Shown here: positions 42,828-50,362 of the stretch, piece after piece | Layout of the letters: every line of letters starts with the position of its first letter | How positions within the stretch are numbered: the first letter of the stretch is position 1 | Assembly (NCBI RefSeq): GCF_000419445.1 | Contig: NZ_AULK01000001.1 | Location: forward strand, 862,862-926,861 | Reading direction: 5' to 3' | Length of the DNA: 64,000 nucleotides | Source of the DNA: Gryllotalpicola ginsengisoli DSM 22003 | GTDB taxonomy: Bacteria > Actinomycetota > Actinomycetes > Actinomycetales > Microbacteriaceae | Program-made: the position numbers and the translations under genes | Notes under the pieces: model-generated | Told to the model about the DNA's origin: nothing | Databases searched by the model: none | Seen by the model: the letters and a program-made list of their open reading frames with translations, nothing else

Positions 42828-43076
42828 ATGATGTACCACGCCGCCTTCTGGCCCTTCTTCCTGTTCATCCCGCTGTTCTGGATCGCCGTCATCGTCGTGC
42901 TCGCGATCGTCTTCGGCCGCCGGCGCCGCGCCTGGTGGGGATACCACTACGGGGCGCAGACGTCCTCGGCCGAGCAGACGCTCGCGCAGCGGTACGCCAA
43001 CGGCGACATCGACGAGCAGGAGTACCGGGCGCGCCTCGAGGTGCTGCGGGCGAACCGGCCGGGGCCGCGGGCGTAG
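42828..43076 (+). CDS. Small SHOCT-domain membrane protein
   Basis: An 82-residue protein: an N-terminal membrane helix (about residues 6-30, Phe/Trp-rich), a basic linker (RRRRAWWGYHYG), then a SHOCT domain (AEQTLAQRYANGDIDEQEYR near residues 48-67) of the short C-terminal oligomerisation type. GAAAGGA precedes the tandem ATGs at 42828 and 42831. The function is unknown; such proteins often sit alone. Confidence 0.88.
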   Translation: MMYHAAFWPFFLFIPLFWIAVIVVLAIVFGRRRRAWWGYHYGAQTSSAEQTLAQRYANGDIDEQEYRARLEVLRANRPGPRA

Positions 43077-43094
43077 GTCTCCCCGGGGCCGGCG

Positions 43095-43171
43095 GGTCTC
43101 CGTTCACGCTGCGCGTGAGTCGACCAACGGACGGAACCCGTCGGTCGACTCGCCGCAGGCGAATGGAGACC
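43095..43171. repeat. Long palindromic intergenic repeat between SHOCT and RIO kinase genes
   Basis: GGTCTCCGTTCACGC...GAGTCGACC, a spacer, and GGTCGACTCGCC...GGAGACC face each other; each half also contains its own small hairpin (TTCACGC/GCGTGA and TTCGCC/GGCGA). It fills the convergent gap and probably doubles as a bidirectional terminator. Its units recur inside the helicase and rlmC genes. Confidence 0.88.
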
Positions 43172-43182
43172 AGCGGGTCCCG

Positions 43183-44025
43183 TCACCCGAAGGCATCGGC
43201 GCACAGCTCGGCGAACAGCGCGTCGGGGTCGTTCGGCACGCCGCGCCGCTCGAACCAGGTGCACACGTTGCGCACGTCGCGCTCGAGCAGCTCGAAGCCG
43301 TTCGGGTTGCCGATCACGTCGACGATCTGCGGCAGGTCGATCACCACGACCCGGCCGTCGTGCACCAGCAGGTTGTACGGCGACAGGTCGCCGTGGGCGC
43401 ACTGACCGGAAGCGAAACCGTGCAGGATCGCGACGACCTGGTCGAAGCATCCGATCAGCTCGTCGCGCTCGAGCGGCGCATTCGCGAGCCGGGGCGCCGC
43501 GACCCCGTCCCGGCCGATGAACTCCATCAGGATCTCGGTGTGCGAGATCTGCACCGGGTAGGGCACGGGCAGCCCGCGCTGCCACGCCCAGCACAGGGCA
43601 CCGAACTCGGCGCCCGCCCACTGACCGGCCGCCACGGTGCGGCCGTAGCTCGACTTGCGCTCCATGGCGCGCCGGTCGCGGCTGCGGCGCACCCGGCGGC
43701 CTTCCGTGTAGGCCGAGGAGCGGTGGAAGTCGCTGTTGTCGGGGGTGCGGTACCGCTTTGCGGCGAGCACGGATGCCTCGCCCGGCCGTTCGCCGGACGC
43801 ACCGGGCACCGCGCGCTCGATGAGGTACAGCTCGGCCTCCTTGCCGGACTTGACGACGCCGAGCTCGGTGTCGACGGCGCCGGCGGAGGTGACGACCCAG
43901 TCGGGCCGCGGCTCGGGGCCGCGCTCGGTCGGGGTGGTGGCCGGCCACGTGGACCAGCGCTGGCCTTCGCCGAGCTCGACGTCGGCGAAGGCGGGGACGA
44001 CGAAGTCGTCGCCGAAGTAGGACAC
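43183..44025 (-). CDS. RIO1-type atypical protein kinase
   Basis: A 280-residue kinase-like protein: ELGVVKSGKEAELYLIER resembles the RIO ATP-binding loop, AAKRYRTPDN carries the Lys, QCAHGDLSPYNLLVHDG holds the catalytic Asp and Asn, and VVVIDLPQIVD the metal-binding Asp. Bacterial RIO1 proteins are of unknown substrate. GTG 44025 is chosen because GGAG lies 7 nt upstream; TTG 44037 is an in-frame alternative. A 20-codon ORF with a strong ribosome-binding site lies just upstream. Confidence 0.88.
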   Translation of the reverse strand: MSYFGDDFVVPAFADVELGEGQRWSTWPATTPTERGPEPRPDWVVTSAGAVDTELGVVKSGKEAELYLIERAVPGASGERPGEASVLAAKRYRTPDNSDFHRSSAYTEGRRVRRSRDRRAMERKSSYGRTVAAGQWAGAEFGALCWAWQRGLPVPYPVQISHTEILMEFIGRDGVAAPRLANAPLERDELIGCFDQVVAILHGFASGQCAHGDLSPYNLLVHDGRVVVIDLPQIVDVIGNPNGFELLERDVRNVCTWFERRGVPNDPDALFAELCADAFG

Positions 44026-44062
44026 TGCGGTCTCCAATGAGTGCGGAGGCCGCGGCGGTCGA

Positions 44063-44125
44063 CTAGAGCGCGGCCTCGAGGGAAGTGAGGGTGATGGAGG
44101 CGCCGAAGAACTCAGTCATGGTCAT
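44063..44125 (-). CDS. Putative 20-residue peptide upstream of the RIO kinase
   Basis: ATG 44125 is preceded by GGGAAGGGGTG and opens a 20-codon frame ending in TAG at 44063-44065. The product is MTMTEFFGASITLTSLEAAL. It ends 37 bp before the RIO kinase start on the same strand. It could be a leader peptide that couples translation or an expressed small protein. No homologue is known to me. Confidence 0.35.
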   Translation of the reverse strand: MTMTEFFGASITLTSLEAAL

Positions 44126-44181
44126 CACCCCTTCCCGGGTCGGAGGCCTGCGGATCGGCTCGAGGCTAGCAGGTGCGCGGC

Positions 44182-45534
44182 TCAGCCGTGCACCTGCTCG
44201 TGGAACTGGGTGTAGGTGAGCGTGTCGGCCTGAGCCCCGAGCAGCCCGATCACCGTCTTGCCCTGGCCGAACAGGGTGAGCAGCTGGTGCAGGGTGAGCG
44301 GATTCGCCTTCAGGCTCTGCTCGAGCCCCTCGCCGTCGCCCCACTTCGTGCCGACGCGGTTGATCCACAGCACGACGTGCCCGTTCATGACCATGTCGGT
44401 GTCGAGCTGCACGCCGGCACCGCGGTTCAGCGTGCTCAGCTCGAAGCCGTCCATCTTCACGGACGAGCATTCGACGCGGATCGCCGTCGCGCGCGTGCCG
44501 TCGGCGAGCGGCACGGTGACGATGCCCGCGTTGCTGATGCCGCCGATCTGCGCCGTGCTCGCCGTCACGTCGGCGGACGGCAGGGTGAAGATGCCGTGCG
44601 AGTTGTCGGCGCCGAGACTGACCAGCGGGGTGTCGTCTGCGGGCGACGAGTCGTCGGCCTTCGTCACCGGCTCCTGCCCGTCGTCGGGCGCCGAGTCGCG
44701 GTCGGAATCCGGCGCCTGCACGGTCGTGTCGCCGTCGGGGTCGGTCGTGATCAGGCCGCCGCCGCTCGGATCGGCGGTGGAAGTCGGGTCGGAGGAGGAC
44801 GAGGCGCTCGGGCTCGGGGTGGAGCTGGCGCTCGGCGTCGGGCTGCTGCTCGAGTCGTCGCCCGAGCAGAAGATGAGCAGCACGCAGCCGGCCTGAGCGG
44901 CAGACGGATGCGCGGGCTCGGCGGCCCGGGCCGCCTGCGGCGCAGTGCCGACCAGAGCCAGCGTGACGGCCGCGACGGCCGCCAGGACGCCCGAGCGCCG
45001 GCGCAGCGACGGGGGGATGACGGGCTGGGCGTGGTGCTCGGCGTCTTCGTCGTAGAGGTGCTGCCCGGGGCGCGGGTCGGAGCGCTCCTGACCGGACTCG
45101 GACTCGGACTCGGGCTCGGACTCGGTCGCGGTCATGGGCTCGGGCTCGCGCTGCGGCGGCATCCACGACACGGCGAGCACGCCGCCGATGGCGCCGAGGA
45201 GCATGCCGATGATGAATCCGCCCAGGTTCACGCCGATCAGGGAGTACAGCGCCAGGGCGAGAGCGATCACGCCGTAGAAGATGCGGTGCACCGGCATGAG
45301 GGCGATCAGCACGCCCAGCAGCACGATCACCATCGGGATGATGAACGCCTGCAGACCCTCGAGGCCCAGCTGGATGTGGATCTTGCCGATGTCGAGCTGG
45401 CCGGAGAAGAACAGCTCGATGCCGCTCAGTGCGACCAGCACGGCGCCCCAGAACGGGCGCTCGCGACGCCAGGCGGCGAAGCCGGACCGCCTGGTCTGCG
45501 GGCGCGCTTCAGCGCGCGAGCGACGGGCGTTCAC
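44182..45534 (-). CDS. DUF6114 domain membrane protein
   Basis: A 450-residue protein. The N-terminal third is the DUF6114 membrane domain, with four helices at about residues 30-125 (FWGAVLVALSGIELFFSGQL onwards). An acidic Ser/Glu-rich linker follows, then one more membrane segment near residue 185, a Ser/Pro/Thr-rich extracellular stretch and a beta-rich C-terminal domain containing DGFELSTLNRGAGVQLDTD. GTG 45534 follows the DUF6230 stop by 6 bp. DUF6114 and DUF6230 genes pair in many actinobacteria; their role in the envelope is unknown. Confidence 0.82.
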   Translation of the reverse strand: MNARRSRAEARPQTRRSGFAAWRRERPFWGAVLVALSGIELFFSGQLDIGKIHIQLGLEGLQAFIIPMVIVLLGVLIALMPVHRIFYGVIALALALYSLIGVNLGGFIIGMLLGAIGGVLAVSWMPPQREPEPMTATESEPESESESGQERSDPRPGQHLYDEDAEHHAQPVIPPSLRRRSGVLAAVAAVTLALVGTAPQAARAAEPAHPSAAQAGCVLLIFCSGDDSSSSPTPSASSTPSPSASSSSDPTSTADPSGGGLITTDPDGDTTVQAPDSDRDSAPDDGQEPVTKADDSSPADDTPLVSLGADNSHGIFTLPSADVTASTAQIGGISNAGIVTVPLADGTRATAIRVECSSVKMDGFELSTLNRGAGVQLDTDMVMNGHVVLWINRVGTKWGDGEGLEQSLKANPLTLHQLLTLFGQGKTVIGLLGAQADTLTYTQFHEQVHG

Positions 45535-45540
45535 GATCGG

Positions 45541-46131
45541 TCAGCAGCCGCTGCCGTCGGTGACCACCTTCATGTGCATGCCGGTCAGCGCCAGCGTGGC
45601 CGCCGTCGTGCTGTAGGCGACCTGCTTGAAGTCGGTCAGCGTGATGCCGTCGGAATCCTGGGCGAAGTCACCGGCGGAGCCCTTCGCATCGGTCACCACG
45701 GACGCGGCATCCGTGCCGATGCGCACGTTCTTGAACACCGCGTTGCCCTGCAGGTCGGTCATGCCGATCTGCAGATCGGTCGCCTCGACCGGCTTGTCCT
45801 GGCCGGCGGTGATCACGATGCCGACCTTGCCCAGCGGAGAGTCGGTCTGCACGGCCTGGCAGAGGTTCGCGATGGTGGCGTGCCCGATGTTCGCGATCGC
45901 GACGGGGGTCTCCTTGCCGTCCTTCATCTTGGCGATGCCGCCGTACTGCGAGAACGAGGTGCCGTCGAGCTCGGTGCCGGCCATCGTGAACGACGTGCCC
46001 GAGATCGAGAACGACACGGGGACCGCACCCTGGGCGACCCCGCCCATCAGCACCGCTGCGACGATGCCCACCGGGATGCCGGCGAGGGCGATGCGCCCTC
46101 CGCGCGACCGGGTCATCTTGCTGAGCTTCAT
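45541..46131 (-). CDS. DUF6230 family exported protein
   Basis: A 196-residue protein with a signal-type N-terminus (KMTRSRGGRIALAGIPVGIV, cleavage plausible after GGVAQGA) and a beta-rich mature region. Two cysteines are present, ANLCQAVQ and the terminal DGSGC. GGGGGAG precedes ATG 46131. It is the first gene of a pair with DUF6114 and diverges from a TetR regulator whose probable operator overlaps its promoter. Confidence 0.85.
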   Translation of the reverse strand: MKLSKMTRSRGGRIALAGIPVGIVAAVLMGGVAQGAVPVSFSISGTSFTMAGTELDGTSFSQYGGIAKMKDGKETPVAIANIGHATIANLCQAVQTDSPLGKVGIVITAGQDKPVEATDLQIGMTDLQGNAVFKNVRIGTDAASVVTDAKGSAGDFAQDSDGITLTDFKQVAYSTTAATLALTGMHMKVVTDGSGC

Positions 46132-46202
46132 TGATCTTCTCCCCCTTGAGAACGTGGAAGGGTGACGTCGTCGTCACTCCCCGAAGAGGTTACATACGCT
46201 AC

Positions 46203-46216
46203 TGACTGTCAGTCAA
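46203..46216. promoter_or_regulatory. Dyad operator between DUF6230 and the divergent TetR gene
   Basis: TGACTG-T-CAGTCA (46203-46215) is a perfect dyad. On the minus strand it overlaps TTGACT (46216-46211), a likely -35 box of the DUF6230 promoter, with TATGTA or TGTAAC downstream as -10. The TetR -10 box TATGCT lies at 46246-46251 on the plus strand. Confidence 0.6.
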
Positions 46217-46257
46217 ATAGTCCGGTGCCCCGGAGTGTCGCTGGATATGCTCGAGGC

Positions 46258-46851
46258 ATGCCCTCCCCCGACCGCCGCACGCGGCTGAGCCCCGACGAGC
46301 GGCGCCGGCAACTCGTCACGCTCGGGGTGAACGCGCTGGCCGATCGGCCGCTCGAGGCGATCACGATCGAGTTCCTCGCCGCGGAGGCGGGCGTCTCCCG
46401 GGGGCTGCTGTTCTACTACTTCGGCTCGAAGACGGGCCTGCACCATCAGATCGTGGGAACGGCGCGGGACAGCCTGATGCGCGCCACCGAGCCGCGGCTC
46501 GAACTGCCGCCGGTGGAACGGCTGCACGACACCCTCGAGCGGTTCGTCTCGTTCGCCCGCGAGCACCGGCTCACCTTCTACTCGCTGGTGCGCGGCGCCG
46601 CGGCCGGCGACGAGAACGTGCGCCAGATCGTCGAGGAGGTGCGCAGTGCGCAGACCGAGCGCGTCCTCGCCGTGTTCGCCGACCTCGGCACCGAGCCGAC
46701 ACCGCGGCTGCGCGTGGCGCTGCGCGCGTGGGTCGCCCTCGCCGAGCAGGCGCTCGTGGACGGGGCGATGAACGCCGAGCTGCCGCCGGAGGAGCTCGTC
46801 GACTTCCTCGAGCGCAGCGCGCATGAAGTGGTGCGGATCACCCGCAGATGA
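46258..46851 (+). CDS. TetR/AcrR family regulator
   Basis: A 197-residue regulator: helix-turn-helix region DERRRQLVTLGVNALADRPL ... AAEAGVSRGLLFYYFGSKTGL (about residues 17-65), then a helical effector domain. ATG 46258 lies 6 nt after TATGCT. It diverges from DUF6230-DUF6114 and probably represses them through the dyad at 46203. Its stop lies 4 bp from the convergent gntK stop. Confidence 0.9.
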   Translation: MPSPDRRTRLSPDERRRQLVTLGVNALADRPLEAITIEFLAAEAGVSRGLLFYYFGSKTGLHHQIVGTARDSLMRATEPRLELPPVERLHDTLERFVSFAREHRLTFYSLVRGAAAGDENVRQIVEEVRSAQTERVLAVFADLGTEPTPRLRVALRAWVALAEQALVDGAMNAELPPEELVDFLERSAHEVVRITRR

Positions 46852-46854
46852 TGT

Positions 46855-47415
46855 TCACTCGCAGATGATGTCGCCGGGCGCCGGCGCCTGGATGTCGACC
46901 GGCTGCCCCGCGGCGAGCGCGGCCCCGATCGCCGTCACGATCTCCTCCGGGGTCTTCGCGATGTCGAACACTCCCCCGAACTCGTCGGGCTGGAGCCGCT
47001 CGAGCGTCGCCAGCTGCGAGTCGAGCAGGCTCGCCGGCATGAACTCGTGGTGCCGTGAGCCGAGGCGCTGCAGCAGCAGCTCCCTGCTTCCGTCGAGGTG
47101 CGCAAAATACGCATTTTTCGCATAGGACCGCAGGAGGTCCCGGTAGGAGCGCTTGAGCGCGGAGCACGCCATGATCACCCCGTCGCCCACCGCGAGACGC
47201 CGGCCGATGCTGTGCAGCCACGGCTCGCGGTCCGCGTCGGTGAGCGGGATGCCGGCGCGCAGCTTCTCGCGGTTGGACTCCGGGTGCAGGTCGTCGCCGT
47301 CGATGTAGATGCGCCCCGACCGCTCGGCGAGCAGGTCTCCGATCGTGCTCTTGCCCGAGCCGCTGACCCCCATCAGCACGATGGGCGGGAAGAACTCGGG
47401 GCTGGCGGTGCTCAT
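46855..47415 (-). CDS. gntK: Gluconokinase
   Basis: Phosphorylates D-gluconate to 6-phosphogluconate. The 186-residue product has the P-loop LMGVSGSGKST (residues 15-24), GRIYIDGDDLHPESNREKL, the GntK-specific PLTDADREPWLHSIG and ACSALKRSYRDLLR. Length and motifs are standard. GGAGG precedes ATG 47415. It diverges from gndA, whose enzyme uses its product. Confidence 0.94.
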   Translation of the reverse strand: MSTASPEFFPPIVLMGVSGSGKSTIGDLLAERSGRIYIDGDDLHPESNREKLRAGIPLTDADREPWLHSIGRRLAVGDGVIMACSALKRSYRDLLRSYAKNAYFAHLDGSRELLLQRLGSRHHEFMPASLLDSQLATLERLQPDEFGGVFDIAKTPEEIVTAIGAALAAGQPVDIQAPAPGDIICE

Positions 47416-47473
47416 GGCCCCATCCTCCCCCACGCACCTGACGTGAGCGCATCCGTCGCCCTAGGGTGAAGGA

Positions 47474-48937
47474 ATGACAGAGCAGTCGCAGAAAGCGAAC
47501 ATCGGCGTCGTCGGCCTCGCGGTGATGGGTTCCAACCTGGCCCGCAACCTCGCCAGCCGCGAGGGCAACACGGTGGCGGTCTTCAACCGCACCTGGGAGC
47601 GCACCGAGGCGCTCATCACCGAGCATCCCGAGGCGGGCTTCATCCCGGCGAAGAGCTACGAGGAGTTCGCCGCGTCGCTGTCCACCCCGCGCACCGCGAT
47701 CATCATGGTGCAGGCCGGCCGCGGCACCGACGCGGTGATCGACGAGCTCACCAAGGTGTTCGAGCCGGGCGACATCATCGTCGACGGCGGCAACGCCAAC
47801 TTCCACGACACGATCCGCCGCGAGCAGGCGATCCGCGAGACGGGCATCCACTTCGTCGGCACCGGCATCTCCGGCGGCGAGGAGGGCGCGCTCAACGGCC
47901 CGTCGATCATGCCCGGCGGCTCGGACGAGGCCTACGAGACCCTCGGCCCGATCCTCGAGTCGATCGCCGCCCGCGCCGACGACGGCGCGCCCTGCGTCAC
48001 CCACGTCGGCACCGACGGGGCCGGCCACTTCGTCAAGATGGTGCACAACGGCATCGAGTACGCCGACATGCAGCTCATCGCCGAGGCGTACGACCTGATC
48101 CGCCGCGGCACGGGCAAGACGCCGGCCGAGATCGCCGACGTGTTCGACGAGTGGAACAAGGGCGACCTCGAGTCGTACCTGATCGAGATCACGGCGCAGG
48201 TGCTGCGCCAGACGGATGCCTCGACCGGGCAGCCCCTCGTCGACGTCATCCTCGACCAGGCCGGAGCCAAGGGCACCGGCGCCTGGACGGTGCAGAACGC
48301 GCTCGACCTGGGCGTTCCCGTGTCGGGCATCGCCGAGGCCGTGTTCGCGAGGTCGCTGTCGTCGAAGCCGGAGCAGCGGCAGGCGGCATCCGATCTGCCC
48401 GGCCCCGACAGCGAGGACTGGAAGCCGAGCGACCCCGACGCGTTCATCGAGGACGTGCGGCAGGCGCTGTACGCGTCGAAGATCATCGCCTACTCGCAGG
48501 GCTTCGACGAGATCATCGCGGGGGCACGGCAGTTCGGCTGGGACATCAAGAAGGGCGAGATCGCGAAGATCTGGCGGGCCGGATGCATCATCCGGGCGCG
48601 CTTCCTCTCGCGGATCACCGAGGCGTACGAGCAGGACCCGGACCTGGTGGCCCTCGTGCTCGCGCCGTACTTCCGCGACGCGGTGGCGGGCGCGCAGGGC
48701 GCGTGGCGGCGCATCGTGGTGTCGGCGGCGGAGGCGGGCATCCCGTCGCCGGCGTTCTCGTCGTCGCTGGCGTACTACGACGGGCTGCGGGCGAAGCGCC
48801 TGCCGGCCTCGCTGGTGCAGGCGCAGCGCGACTTCTTCGGCGCGCACACCTACAAGCGGGTCGACAAGGAGGGCACCTTCCACACCCTGTGGTCGGGCGA
48901 CCGGTCGGAGATCGAGACCGAGCCCAGCTGGCACTAG
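47474..48937 (+). CDS. gndA: NADP-dependent 6-phosphogluconate dehydrogenase, decarboxylating
   Basis: Third step of the oxidative pentose phosphate pathway: 6-phosphogluconate gives ribulose 5-phosphate, CO2 and NADPH. The 487-residue product has the nucleotide fold GVVGLAVMGSNLARNLAS, the catalytic GTDGAGHFVKMVHNGIEYADM and the signature ILDQAGAKGTGAWT. Long-form length fits the NADP-dependent enzyme. ATG 47474 lies 6 nt after TAGGGT, although GAAGGA also lies just upstream of the start codon. Divergent from gntK, together a gluconate utilisation pair. Confidence 0.96.
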   Translation: MTEQSQKANIGVVGLAVMGSNLARNLASREGNTVAVFNRTWERTEALITEHPEAGFIPAKSYEEFAASLSTPRTAIIMVQAGRGTDAVIDELTKVFEPGDIIVDGGNANFHDTIRREQAIRETGIHFVGTGISGGEEGALNGPSIMPGGSDEAYETLGPILESIAARADDGAPCVTHVGTDGAGHFVKMVHNGIEYADMQLIAEAYDLIRRGTGKTPAEIADVFDEWNKGDLESYLIEITAQVLRQTDASTGQPLVDVILDQAGAKGTGAWTVQNALDLGVPVSGIAEAVFARSLSSKPEQRQAASDLPGPDSEDWKPSDPDAFIEDVRQALYASKIIAYSQGFDEIIAGARQFGWDIKKGEIAKIWRAGCIIRARFLSRITEAYEQDPDLVALVLAPYFRDAVAGAQGAWRRIVVSAAEAGIPSPAFSSSLAYYDGLRAKRLPASLVQAQRDFFGAHTYKRVDKEGTFHTLWSGDRSEIETEPSWH

Positions 48938-49002
48938 GCTCGGGCGGCGGTCGGACGCCCGTCGATTCGTCGCAAACGGCTCGTCAAGGCGCCCTCGCCG
49001 TC

Positions 49003-49090
49003 GCTTTTCGACGAATCGCATGGGGTGCCGGCGGCGATTCGTCGAAAAGTGCGCGTCGGCCCGGGGCGGGGCGCACTTATCGACGAATCG
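49003..49090. terminator. Alternative-hairpin element between convergent gndA and clcA
   Basis: TTTTCGACGAATCGC (49005-49019) pairs perfectly with GCGATTCGTCGAAAA (49034-49048); the same middle arm extended (49036-49054) also pairs with 49071-49089 with one mismatch. A fourth copy of CGATTCGTCG lies at 48963-48972. The two hairpins are mutually exclusive. Probably a bidirectional terminator. Confidence 0.7.
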
Positions 49091-49108
49091 GCGGATGAAA
49101 ACGGAGGA

Positions 49109-50362
49109 CTACAGGTCCAGCTGCCGGATGCGGTCGGCTCGGGTGTCGAGGAGGCGGCGGATCAGGATCGCCCCGCCGACGGCGACCCCGAGCGGCGCGA
49201 GGAACTCGAGCGAGGCGTGCGTCAGCTCGAACACGATCGCGATCGCGGTGAAGGGCGACTTCTGGCTGGATGCGAGCAGGGCCGCGGCGCCCACCACCGC
49301 GAACGCGGTGACCGACGAGCCGGGCCACAGCAGCACCCAGAGCGCCCCGATGGCGGCCCCCGACGACGAGCCGAGCGCGATCGCCGGGGTGAGCACTCCC
49401 CCGGCGGCGCCGCTGCGGATGGTCACCAGGGTGACGACGCCCTTGGCGAGGAACGCGGCGACGAGCCATCCGATCATCGTGTAGTCGGCCGTGTTGAAGC
49501 CCGCCTGCGCGACCGCGCGGCCGTTGCCCATCACCTCGGGCAGCCAGATCGCGACGACCGCCGTCAGCACGGATGCCGCGGGCAGCAGCCACAGGATCGT
49601 GGCGCCCTTTGCGCGGCGGCGCTCGGCCCAGGCTCCCCAGTGCGAGAACCAGTAGCCGAGGAATCCGAACAGCGGTCCGAAGATCGCGGCGAAGACCGCG
49701 AGCGACCAGGAGGACGTCGCGCCATGGATCACGTAGAAGGGCTCGTAGCCCTCGACGACGCTCGCGACGAGCGCTGCGACGGCGCACACGCCGAGGGCGA
49801 CGGCGGCGGTCTCGAGGGTGAGCTCGGCGAGCAGGATCTCGACGGCGAACAGGGCGCCTGCGAGCGGGATGTTGTACACGCCGGCCAGGCCCGCCCCGGC
49901 TCCGGCGGCGACGATCACGGCCCGCTCGCGGCCGTCGATGCGGAAGGCGGAGGTGAACCATCCGCCGACCAGGGCACCGAGCTCGCGCGGGGCGACCTCG
50001 CGGCCGACCGGCGCCCCCGTGCCGACGATCAGGATCTGCAGCACCGCGTGCACGATTGTCTGCCACCAGGGCATGCGGGCGCCGTCGACCGCGGCCTTGA
50101 CGCTCGGCACGGCGCGCGGTCCGCGGCGCAGCAGCCACCAGGCGACGGCGGCGATGACGCCGCCGATGATCACCGCGGCGCCCCGGCGCCACCACGGCGC
50201 CCCCTCGGCGCCCGGGGTGGAGTGGTCTTCGACGTAGCCGAAGGCGAGTTGCTCGAAGCCGTGCAGCAGCAGGCTGAGCAGCCCCGACGAGATGCCGACG
50301 ACGACGCCGACGGCGAGGATCGCGAGCGCGAGGCGGAGGATCCGTCTGGCGGGGGCGGTCAT
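49109..50362 (-). CDS. ClC family chloride channel/transporter
   Basis: A 417-residue ClC protein with about 12 helical segments. The selectivity motifs are present: GTGAPVGREVAPRELG (the GREGP-type motif with the gating Glu retained) and GGVLTPAIALGSSSGA. The position of the second, proton-pathway Glu is ambiguous here, so transporter or channel mode cannot be called. It lacks CBS domains. The start overlaps the rlmC stop (ATGA, 50359-50362), making it the last gene of glmU-prs-rlmC-clcA. Confidence 0.9.
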   Translation of the reverse strand: MTAPARRILRLALAILAVGVVVGISSGLLSLLLHGFEQLAFGYVEDHSTPGAEGAPWWRRGAAVIIGGVIAAVAWWLLRRGPRAVPSVKAAVDGARMPWWQTIVHAVLQILIVGTGAPVGREVAPRELGALVGGWFTSAFRIDGRERAVIVAAGAGAGLAGVYNIPLAGALFAVEILLAELTLETAAVALGVCAVAALVASVVEGYEPFYVIHGATSSWSLAVFAAIFGPLFGFLGYWFSHWGAWAERRRAKGATILWLLPAASVLTAVVAIWLPEVMGNGRAVAQAGFNTADYTMIGWLVAAFLAKGVVTLVTIRSGAAGGVLTPAIALGSSSGAAIGALWVLLWPGSSVTAFAVVGAAALLASSQKSPFTAIAIVFELTHASLEFLAPLGVAVGGAILIRRLLDTRADRIRQLDL

